64,000 nucleotides of DNA, from assembly GCA_024760905.1 (NCBI GenBank), contig CM045735.1, positions 7,431,661 through 7,495,660 of the forward strand, given 5' to 3'. The DNA is from Plotosus lineatus. Its lineage: Eukaryota; Chordata; Actinopteri; Siluriformes; Plotosidae. The translations under genes were made by a program, and so were the position numbers. Shown in pieces: positions 56,714 through 64,000 of this stretch; within the stretch, counting starts at the first letter, position 1, and the number at the start of each line of letters is the position of its first letter. A model generated the notes under the pieces. It was not told the origin of the DNA. It saw nothing but the letters and a program-made list of their open reading frames with translations, and made no database searches.

Positions 56714-57327
56714 ACGTGCGTATGTGTGTGTATTTATATTTTATTTACATTCATATAATTTTATCTTATGCATTATTTTTAATGTTTAATTGTTATTATA
56801 AGCATTTATAGCGTGGAATATGTATTTATTGATATTATATACTGGGCAGTGGTGGTCTTGTGGTATAGGGTACCGGATCGCTGATCCAAAGGTTGGGGGT
56901 TCAAGTCCCACTCTCCACAAGGTTGTCACTGCCCCCCACCCCCCCCCACCCCACCCCCCAGTGCAGCTAACTGGATTATCAAAGGCCAGCCATGTCTCTC
57001 ACTGTCTATGGTGTGAGACATGTAAAAGAACCATTGCTGATTTTCGACAAGAGTAGGCTGCAAAGCCGTCAGTGTGTTTCCGCCCTGCGATGGCCTGTTG
57101 AGCTGTGAGCTGTCAAGGGTGTACTCTGCCCTCGCCCGGAGTTGGCTGGGATGGGCGCCAGCCTCCCCGCGACCCTAATTAGGATGAAGCAGTTACAGAA
57201 AATGAACTGATATTATATACACATATACGTATACGTCAGTCAGAGGGGTAGATCCTAGTTTAAGGAAATCGGTGGTCGGGCGGGGGGGGGGGGGTCTCCA
57301 TTAACTGCGGAAAGTGAGGGATCCCTG
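56583..57327 (+). mobile_element. Family D transposon (D8), left end lost, nested SINE B
   Basis: Starts in an A-rich stretch, has 'aactacttacatgttta', (TG)n at 56673-56712, and right end GTGAGGGATCCCTG followed by TA. SINE B splits it. Confidence 0.85.
56843..57207 (+). mobile_element. SINE family B nested in D8, exact 13-bp TSD
   Basis: Both flanks read 'tgatattatatac' (56830-56842 and 57208-57220). Complete element with a C-run expansion at 56932-56960. Confidence 0.93.
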
Positions 57328-58385
57328 TACTGTATGTGATACAAGATCTTCATAATTTTCATTGTTTAAAAAAAAAAAATCTTCGTTTTGAATATTTGGA
57401 CTATTTCAAGTGGACACTTAAAAGAACCTTTAAGAAACTTCCTTGTCATCTTGACACAGAAACCATGAGAGAGAGTGTAACCTTGGACTCCAACATGGCA
57501 TATTTTTCATCATCAACACCCGGAAAATCTGCCAAAGGAGAAGAAATTGACCAAAATAATGACGGAAGATAAGCACCGCTGTCCAGAACACGGATCCCTG
57601 AGTGCATCCATCAGTACCAAATTGGCATGAAAGCAATGGTGGAAATATTCTAGTGACTTTCCCAAGATTTATTTTAGAGGTGCGACAGTGTTTCTCGCAG
57701 ATGGCAGAAGATCCCTGTGTTCTGTTCAGATGATAAAAGCAGGCTCAGCAACACTTCCTGACACAGCTGAATGAGTAATTCTACCACGAGACGCCTCATT
57801 CGCTCATTAAACCGTATTTAGCTTTGGAGAAGCCGACCATTTCCTCACAGAGAAAAAAAAACGAAAAAAAAAAAAAACCCACAAAATAAATAACCCAAGC
57901 CGGTAAATGCACGCGATGCCTTTTTGAGCTTTATGCTGTAGGAAATTGGGTTGATCTCATCATTCTTTGCAATCTCAGCTTATTAGGGCCAATTAACAAA
58001 AAGTTGTGCTCTATGCGACGAGGTTTCATAATGCCATTTTCACGCTAATCATTTCAGGGTTATGTGCTGCGCCTTAGTCAGACAATATTAATACGATGTC
58101 ATAGCGTGCTGATTGGGAAGACGTATAACCTAGACACGCTTAACGCCTGACAGATTAATCACTCGAATCCGTCCCACTTCCCTTTTGCCCCTGAACGATA
58201 GCAGATACACCCACTGAGATGACACATCACACGTTACATAAACCTAGTTTGAAGCCGTGTGAAGACTTTTCTATAAATTGATCACGTTGGGAATTATTCC
58301 AGCGTACTAATCATAGTGCATCTGAAAGAATTGTTTTCCTTTAAACTCCATCCTGCACGGATCGTAATCATTTATAACGAGGATT
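57328..58385. other. Unique, complex sequence (candidate non-coding element)
   Basis: Apart from A runs at 57366-57378 and 57848-57878 this is high-complexity, repeat-free DNA with several TAAT/ATTA cores between 57960 and 58170. No exon is recognised. Confidence 0.4.
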
Positions 58386-58401
58386 AATATCATCAGTACT
58401 A

Positions 58402-58712
58402 CTTCTGGCACAGGGGTTAGCACATCTGCCTCGTAGCAAGAAGCCTTGGGTTCGATTCCCAGCTCGAGTATTACTGTATGGAATTTGCATGTTCTCCCCA
58501 TGCTTGCGTGGGGTTCCTCCAGATACTCGGGTTTCCTCCCACAGTCCAAAGTCATGCACAGTGGACTAATTGGCTGTTCTGAGTGTGAAATGTTGTGTTT
58601 GTGTTGGTCTGCAAGGCCTGGCGAGTCATCCAAGGTACACCCGCCAACACCCAGATTCAGCTGAGATGGGTGCCAGCATCAACCCCCACCCCCGAACATG
58701 AACCTAATTAAA
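58402..58712 (+). mobile_element. SINE family A
   Basis: 'ggttagcacatctgcctcgt', B box 'gggttcgattccc', 'cctcccacagtccaaagtca', shortened tail. Confidence 0.85.
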
Positions 58713-58913
58713 AAAAAAGGTAAAGTACTTTGGGCGGATGAACTCTTTAGAGTCAACGGCTAGCTAGCTACAGATGGTGTCTCAATAAAAACACCCCGCA
58801 GGAAGAACTTTGGGCCTCGACTGCGGATTTTTTTGCCCTTCATATACAGCCATGACAAGCTGCTACGGCTGCCGCCTGCACCAGAATTCTGGCACGGCAC
58901 CCAGATTGATTGA

Positions 58914-59193
58914 AAGTCCGTTGGGCTTTTTACACCCGAGCCTAGTGGCTCATCAGGCCGGTGCTTATCCCCGGTTTCCATAGCGTGACGCGACCAAGAG
59001 TTCAACGCCTCCTGGATGGGACGCTAGTCCATCGCAGGTTACCTTCCCAGTATATTTTTACTGGTCTCATTTATACTGCTGGGTGAACAGAGGCAAACTT
59101 GTGTTGGGTTAAGACCTTGCCTAGGGGTCTTAGCACAGTGGAGGTCTAAGTGGGATTTGAACCAGCACCCTAACCACTACCCCACTAACCCCA
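58914..59193 (-). mobile_element. SINE family E
   Basis: Minus-strand head at the right, body 'ctgttcacccagcagtataa', ending left at 'aaaaagcccaacggac'. Matches E1. Confidence 0.87.
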
Positions 59194-59237
59194 CCTATGA
59201 CCCTAATAAGGACTAAGATTTTCATGATCATGGTCCA

Positions 59238-59358
59238 AGCTATCCCTGCAATGGTCTTTCTAGCTGTACGCCGTCTTCACTCACGTTTCAATCGAGATAG
59301 GTTGCGTTCGCGTGACCACAGTAGGACTAAAACGCTGGGCAAATGAATGAGTGTATGA
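59238..59358 (+). mobile_element. Decayed A/B tail fragment
   Basis: 'ctgcaatggtctttctagct' to 'gggcaaatgaatgagtg'; highly diverged. Confidence 0.55.
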
Positions 59359-59861
59359 GGAGTCCAAGCCATATAACTGGAGTATTATGTATTTGAAGTA
59401 TTTTTATGACCTACACCTGGTGAAAAGGGGTTTAGATGTATAGAGGAAACACTTTTGAGGATGAAACTTGTGGAAAATGTGTGGTTCTGTGATACGCAAT
59501 CAATCATGAGACTTTTTTTTTTTTTTTTTGGCATGTCAATGTACAGACGAGCTGACATTCCGAAGTAAGTGTAGTAACAGTTTCAGTTTAATGAGGAAAT
59601 GTAAGTCGTGAACCCAGAGAAGTGAAATGATGACAGTGGAGTGTACAGGCATTCTTGGAATGCCATTTCTATAACCAATTTAGTGGCACTCACTGCGGTA
59701 CACTTACATTTTATATACCATAGCATATCTTTATATGTTCGCTCACTGTGTGTGCTTAAATAGCAGAAGCCAGATGTGCATCAGTCTTTAAAAGCAGCTA
59801 CATTACCATCAGATTTGGGTTTTTTTAAATCAGTTTATCACCGTAATTAAAAAAGACCGCA

Positions 59862-59864
<3 letters not shown>
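59359..59864. other. Unique sequence with T run 59514-59529
   Basis: Nothing recognised. Confidence 0.5.

Positions 59865-59912
<48 letters not shown>
59865..59912. repeat. (CA)n microsatellite
   Basis: CA run of about 48 bp. Confidence 0.95.
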
Positions 59913-59914
<2 letters not shown>

Positions 59915-60165
59915 CTGGTGTCAGTAATTACCTTTGGGTTGACACAAGAGTCCATTTTGTGCTTACACAAGCTGAGGTTCCTGGGGGGACAATCAGTAAA
60001 CACTATGGTTACCAATAATCAATCTCTGATCATCATTCTTGCCAACAACCAATCACTCAACACCATGGTTACCAATGGTTAACTACTGATCATCACTGTT
60101 GCAAACAATGCATCATGGATACCATCAACCAATCACAGAGTAACTTTACTCTCAGCCAATCAGTT

Positions 60166-60514
60166 CATCATTTCTTCAGTTCATTTTCTGTAACCGTTTC
60201 ATCCTAATTGGGGTCACGGTGAGGCTGGCGGCCATTCCAGTCAACTCCGGGTGAAGGCAGAGTACACCCTGGATAGCTCCCCAGGCCATCGCAGGGCAGA
60301 AACACACTGACGGCTTTGCAGCTACTCTTGTCGAAAGTCAGCAATGGTTCTTTTACATGAACCTCATACCATAGACTGTGAGCGACATGGCCGGCCTTTG
60401 ATAACCCTGCTAGCTGCACTGATGGGGGACAATAACAACCTGTGGAGAATGGGACTCGAACCCTCAGGGTTGGATCAGTGAGCCAACACCCTATACCACT
60501 AGGCCACCACTGCC
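60166..60514 (-). mobile_element. SINE family B, exact 15-bp TSD
   Basis: Flanks both read 'ctcagccaatcagtt' (60151-60165 and 60515-60529). Full head and tail on the minus strand. Confidence 0.93.
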
Positions 60515-60557
60515 CTCAGCCAATCAGTTATCTGAATAATTCCTGATCATCATGATG

Positions 60558-60649
60558 ACTCCGCAACATTGCCCTCTAGGAAGCGCCATCTTGACCATTC
60601 ACTGTTAAATGGCCAAGATGGCGTTTCCTAGAGGGCAATGTCGCGGAGT
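60558..60649. repeat. 92-bp near-perfect palindrome at a LINE 5' end
   Basis: Arms 60558-60599 and 60608-60649 (42 bp each) are reverse complements with three mismatches around an 8-bp loop. Each arm has a CAAGATGGCG core (left arm inverted), resembling YY1 sites of LINE 5' regions. Confidence 0.92.
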
Positions 60650-60884
60650 TCTAGGAGCCAAATTGTTTCTTTGTTTGTTTTAAATGTTGTTTTTGTTCGT
60701 TTGGGGTTTTTTGCGCTATGCTCGTCTATGATCATGTGACCCGACTACAGCTATGAGAGCGCAGACCTTTTGGACATTTAGAACTGAGCACGCTCATCTC
60801 CTATCCTGAGCTAATATGCTAACGCAGCTCAATGCTATAGCTGCACCTCTGATAACAATAAACCCAGGCGGAGACACGGCAAGC

Positions 60885-61180
60885 GAGGAGGGGCTGAACG
60901 ACGACCCCGACGCTTGGTTATCAGTGGAAGGTTAGCACTTCCGGTTATACTGCTTGAAAATGGTCAGTCTCTGCGAAACAAGAAGGACGATCTTCAGGCT
61001 CGGATTGCGGCACAGAAGGATCTACAGGACTGCTCCATGCTGTGTTTCTGTGAAACATGGCTCGAGGAGAGGACACCCGATGAGGCGACTAAACCAGCCG
61101 TCTACACGGCCTTCAGAGAGGACCGGAGCGCAGCGACTAGTAACAAGAACCACGGCGGAAGAACAGCGGATTCTCGTTAA
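60885..61180 (+). pseudogene. LINE endonuclease N-terminal fragment
   Basis: The forward frame contains GQSLRNKKDDLQARIAAQKD, then CSMLCFCETWLEERTPDEA and YTAFREDRSA. This matches the N-terminus of apurinic-type endonucleases of CR1/L2/Rex1-type LINEs: N-x-RSL-x-NK start and the catalytic Glu in the ETWL motif. That enzyme nicks target DNA during retrotransposition. The frame ends at 61180 without the later catalytic residues or RT. The expected Asn before 'SL' appears replaced (NGQSL), so it is a relic. Confidence 0.78.
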
Positions 61181-61407
61181 ATAAACCTGGTGTACTGACC
61201 GTAGGTTATCTCTGAACCTTGCTCTGAGAACGGAGAACATCGAACTTTGAAGTTGCAGCCATTTTGTTTACCCAGAGAACGGTTCATTTTTTTCCAACAA
61301 AACAATGGGTATAGTGCAATATAATATAAATATAATATAAATATAATATAATATAATATAATGTAGTGCAATTTCATTTATTGTAGTTATCTACTGATTT
61401 ATTTATT

Positions 61408-61410
<3 letters not shown>

Positions 61411-61450
<40 letters not shown>

Positions 61451-61452
61451 CA
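61411..61452. repeat. (ATT)n microsatellite
   Basis: Trinucleotide run. Confidence 0.9.
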
Positions 61453-61530
61453 TCATAATTTTATTTTTATTACTTTTGTTGTTATTATTGTATTGTTGCT
61501 GGGTCTGAGTGAGGTTCTTTTAGATATAGA

Positions 61531-62097
61531 ATTAATGGAGAGTGTGGAAAAGAGGTGAAGAAGCGCGTGCAGGCAGGTTGGAATGGATGGAGAAAAGTGT
61601 CCGGTGTGATGTGCGATAGGAGAGTATCGGCAAGAATGAAGGGAAAAGTGTAGAAGACGGTGATGAGTCCAGTGATGTTGTATGGTTTAGAGACAGTCGC
61701 CCTGGGGAAAAGACAGGAGGCAGAGTTGGAGGTAGCAGAGATGAAAATGTTGAGGTTCTCTTTGGGGGTAACGAGGATGGATAGGATCAGAAATGAGTAC
61801 ATCAGAGGGACAGCACATGTTAGATGTTTTGGAGACAAAGTCAGAGAGGCTAGATTGAGATGGTTTGGACATGTACAGAGGAGGGATAGTGAGTATATTG
61901 GTCATAGGATGCTGAGGTTGGAACTACCAGGCAGAAGGCCCAGAGGAAGACCAAAGAGACGATTTATGGATGTGGTGAAGGCGGACATGAAGGTCGTTGG
62001 AGTAAGAGTAGAAGATGCAGAGGATAGGGAGAGATGGAGGCAGATCATTTGCTGTGGCGACCCCTGAAGGGAACAGCCGAAAGAAAAAGAAGAAGAT
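61531..62097 (+). mobile_element. RTE-type LINE, strongly 5'-truncated
   Basis: Starts at 'aatggagagtgtggaaaaga' and runs to 'aacagccgaaagaaaaag' and a GAA tail. Collinear with 44648-45210. Confidence 0.9.
61536..62067 (+). pseudogene. RTE-type LINE ORF C-terminus
   Basis: Forward frame with the GLETVALGKRQEAELEVAEM and FGHVQRRDSEYIG blocks and the end RWRQIICCGDP followed by TGA 62065-62067. A TAG at 61651 interrupts it where the 43994 copy has TAC. Only the post-RT region remains. Confidence 0.88.
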
Positions 62098-62500
62098 GAA
62101 GATGTGTTTATTTCATAGCAGTTTGTGTGTTGTTGATTTGAGCCTTCTTTTCTGTTTATAACTTGACTCCTTGAACAACCACACAAGAATTCCTATGTGT
62201 GTAAAAAACACAAATGGCGATTAAAAATCCTGAATCCTGAATCCTGAATCATTATCATTCCAAAAAACCCATCATAGATTGTCTTTGTTCCCAACAACTC
62301 ATCCATGAATATCATTAGCAGCCATTTCACTGATCACCAAGGTTACCAGTTACCAAGAGCTGATCCTGAGTGTTGAAAACAAATGACTGTCACCATCTTT
62401 CCTAACAACCAATCACAGATCACTTGGGTTCTCGACATCAAATCTGTGATTACCATCATTACCAACAATCAATGAGTGATTGCCATTGTTAAAACTCAAA

Positions 62501-62677
62501 TGGCTTTCAATGTCATTTCAACTATAACCAGAAAATATAATGCACAGTTATAAACCGTGTAAAATAAATAGATAAATAAATAAATAAAACCCACACAAGG
62601 CCTCCCCTAGTAACATGGTGTTACGTGCAGACTGCAAAACTACATTTAACAACATAACAACATAAGGAGCACACATA
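62501..62677. other. Unique sequence
   Basis: ATAA repeats at 62562-62587; nothing else. Confidence 0.5.
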
Positions 62678-62888
62678 ATAGACTAATTAGGCTAAGTAGG
62701 CTAATTGGTGGCTTCAGATTGCCCCTAGATGTGAGGGTCAGAGTGAATGATTGTATGGGTGTGTTGGCTCTGCAATGGCCTGGCGAGCTCTTCAGGATGT
62801 ATGTACCCTGCCTTCACCATGAGTCAGCTGAGACGGTCGCTAGCCTCTCCGCAACCATTGGATAAAGCGGCTTCGAAAGTAAATGAGT
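62678..62888 (+). mobile_element. SINE family A, 5'-truncated
   Basis: Begins at 'gactaattaggctaagtagg', then 'gctctgcaatggcctggcga' and a decayed tail. Confidence 0.78.
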
Positions 62889-63602
62889 TATTTATAAAAT
62901 TATTTAAAATATAATAGTTGCGGAGTGTGTGAGGGGTGTGTGGGGTCACCTACGCTGCTGGTGGCATTGCGGATGCTGTGTGTGGTGTACACATCCAGAA
63001 TGGATTTCCTCAGCTTTCCAGTGACTGCTATTCCCTCCGATGTCCTTTATTTTTCATTTCAAACTCCTGGCGATATTTACGAGTTCTATAAGTAAGTTAT
63101 TGAAGCTATAACAGGTGTTTATGTCTGTTTTCTGCTACTCACCATGACTGCTCCTTTCTCCGTGCACTCCTGATGGAAACTTAATTATAGAGCAAAAATA
63201 TAAAACTCCATGAAATTTAAATTAAAACCAGGCTGTTTAATATAACAAAACTTTCTGATCTACTCTCTGATTTCATGATAAAACAGAACAGAGGTCTTGC
63301 ACTGAGCCGATTTTTTTTTTTTTTTTTTTTTTACTGAGAATATCTGGTTTAATTAACAGGATTAACGTGATTGGACCAGGTGAGTATGATTATTGATCAG
63401 GAGCTGGGAATGTTCTGTCGTGGGATTAATTAGGTGACTTGGTCTGTTCTGGTTCATTGTCCAGAGGAGGAAAGTGGAGTCTGTTGTGATTCATTGAGGA
63501 TCATAAAATTCAGAGATTATAGGGAAGTCGACGGTGACAAAATGAGCTGTTAGTGATCGCAGTAGATTTGTGAAGTCTATTATGTAATTACTTTTGTTTT
63601 TT
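62889..63602. other. Unique sequence with splice-like signals
   Basis: Minus strand: acceptor-like TTTCCATCAG, a 27-bp phase-0 segment (63143-63169), donor GTGAGT at 63137-63142; a further open stretch of about 35 codons at 62940-63047. No homology recognised. T run at 63310-63332. Confidence 0.3.
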
Positions 63603-63603
63603 A

Positions 63604-63924
63604 AGTTCATTCGTTCATTTTCTGTATCCGCTTAATCCTATTTAGGGTCACAGGCCGACGCCGGGCGAGGGCAGGGTACACCCTGGACAGCTCGCCAGGC
63701 CGTCGCAGGGCGGAAACATGCTGACAGATTTGCAGCTACTCTTGTCGAAAGTCAGCAACGGTTCTTTTACATGAACATCTCACCATAGACAGTGAAAGAC
63801 ATGGCCTTCCATAACCCAGATAGCTGCACTGGGGGGACAGTGACAACCTGTGGAGAGTGGGGCTTGGACCCCAACCTAAGGATCAGTGATCCAGCACCTC
63901 TTCCACTAGGCTGCCACTGCCCTC
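63604..63924 (-). mobile_element. SINE family B with short TSD
   Basis: Flanks share 'tgtttttta' (63595-63603 and 63925-63933). Head, body and tail complete apart from small deletions. Confidence 0.87.
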
Positions 63925-64000
63925 TGTTTTTTAGATAAATTAGATATATTTTATTTATTCAAAAAAAAAATAAAAACACTTCAAGTAAAGTTATTTTTAA

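Larger units (their letters stand above)
60558..62254 (+). mobile_element. CR1/L2-type LINE, internally deleted, with nested RTE insertion
   Basis: 5' region and endonuclease start (60600-61190), then an AT-rich stretch, an RTE insertion (61531-62097), and a 3' end 'aattcctatgtgtgtaaaaa' finishing in (TCCTGAA)n at 62228-62251. The whole RT region is missing. Confidence 0.65.
59990..62500. repeat. Degenerate minisatellite (about 30-bp unit), split by insertions
   Basis: Units like 'ccaatcactgatcacc' plus 'atggttaccaacaa' recur at 59990-60165, 60515-60555 and 62256-62500. The interior is occupied by SINE B (60166-60514) and the LINE block (60558-62254). Confidence 0.7.

Overview
This window is eukaryotic and most likely comes from a ray-finned (teleost) fish. 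The evidence is several Tc1-like DD34E transposons, a Rex3-like and other RTE-type LINE fragments, hAT, piggyBac and Tigger/pogo-like miniature elements, many tRNA-derived SINEs, and long (CA)n, (TA)n and (CT)n microsatellites. I found no intact host protein-coding gene, no rRNA or functional tRNA gene, and nothing prokaryotic (no operons, CRISPR or phage). It reads as intergenic or deep intronic DNA. The species cannot be fixed from the sequence.

Three dispersed repeat families dominate. SINE A (about 270-380 bp) has a tRNA-like head and a body with a conserved 'cacagtccaaagacatgcac'-type block. SINE B (about 340 bp) has a different tRNA-like head and a body marked by 'gtaaaagaaccattgctgac'. 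A and B share one 3' tail ending in (GAAT)n. A variant, B', carries the B head and body but ends in the 3' terminus of the local RTE LINE; both copies are flanked by exact target-site duplications (TSDs). Family D is a TA-flanked non-autonomous DNA transposon (termini CAGKGATCYCT) that carries a dinucleotide tract at a fixed internal position.

Layout. 0-6 kb: SINEs and a 1,618-bp Tc1-like element (3577-5194) inside a SINE A. 6-10 kb: a hAT relic with a BED-finger ORF, a mosaic RTE copy, and a 21-bp minisatellite broken by a SINE B and a hAT MITE. 10-19 kb: SINEs, including D2, which hosts two nested SINEs. 20-24 kb: a Tigger-like MITE with a nested hAT MITE, a B' SINE, a D element and a truncated Tc1-like element. 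24-28 kb: stacked SINEs and an 816-bp Tigger-like MITE. 28.9-30.4 kb: a 1.37-kb polypyrimidine tract. 31-43 kb: SINEs, foldbacks, MITEs and microsatellites. 42.7-47.3 kb: a hAT MITE, the best RTE copy (exact 15-bp TSD) and a Rex3-like fragment. 48-50 kb: a D element and a piggyBac-like MITE with a nested B' SINE. 51.5-57.3 kb: a long RTE fragment and stacked MITEs. 57.3-58.4 kb: unique sequence. 60-62.5 kb: an internally deleted CR1/L2-type LINE with a terminal palindrome, itself hit by an RTE insertion, inside a degenerate minisatellite.

No genes cooperate here. The logic of the region is parasitic: LINE 3' ends are copied onto SINEs, and elements insert into elements. The nesting order and TSDs give a readable insertion history. 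No new functional system is demonstrated; the best leads are the SINE/RTE tail exchange and the palindromic LINE 5' end. All family calls are by eye and from memory of family features.
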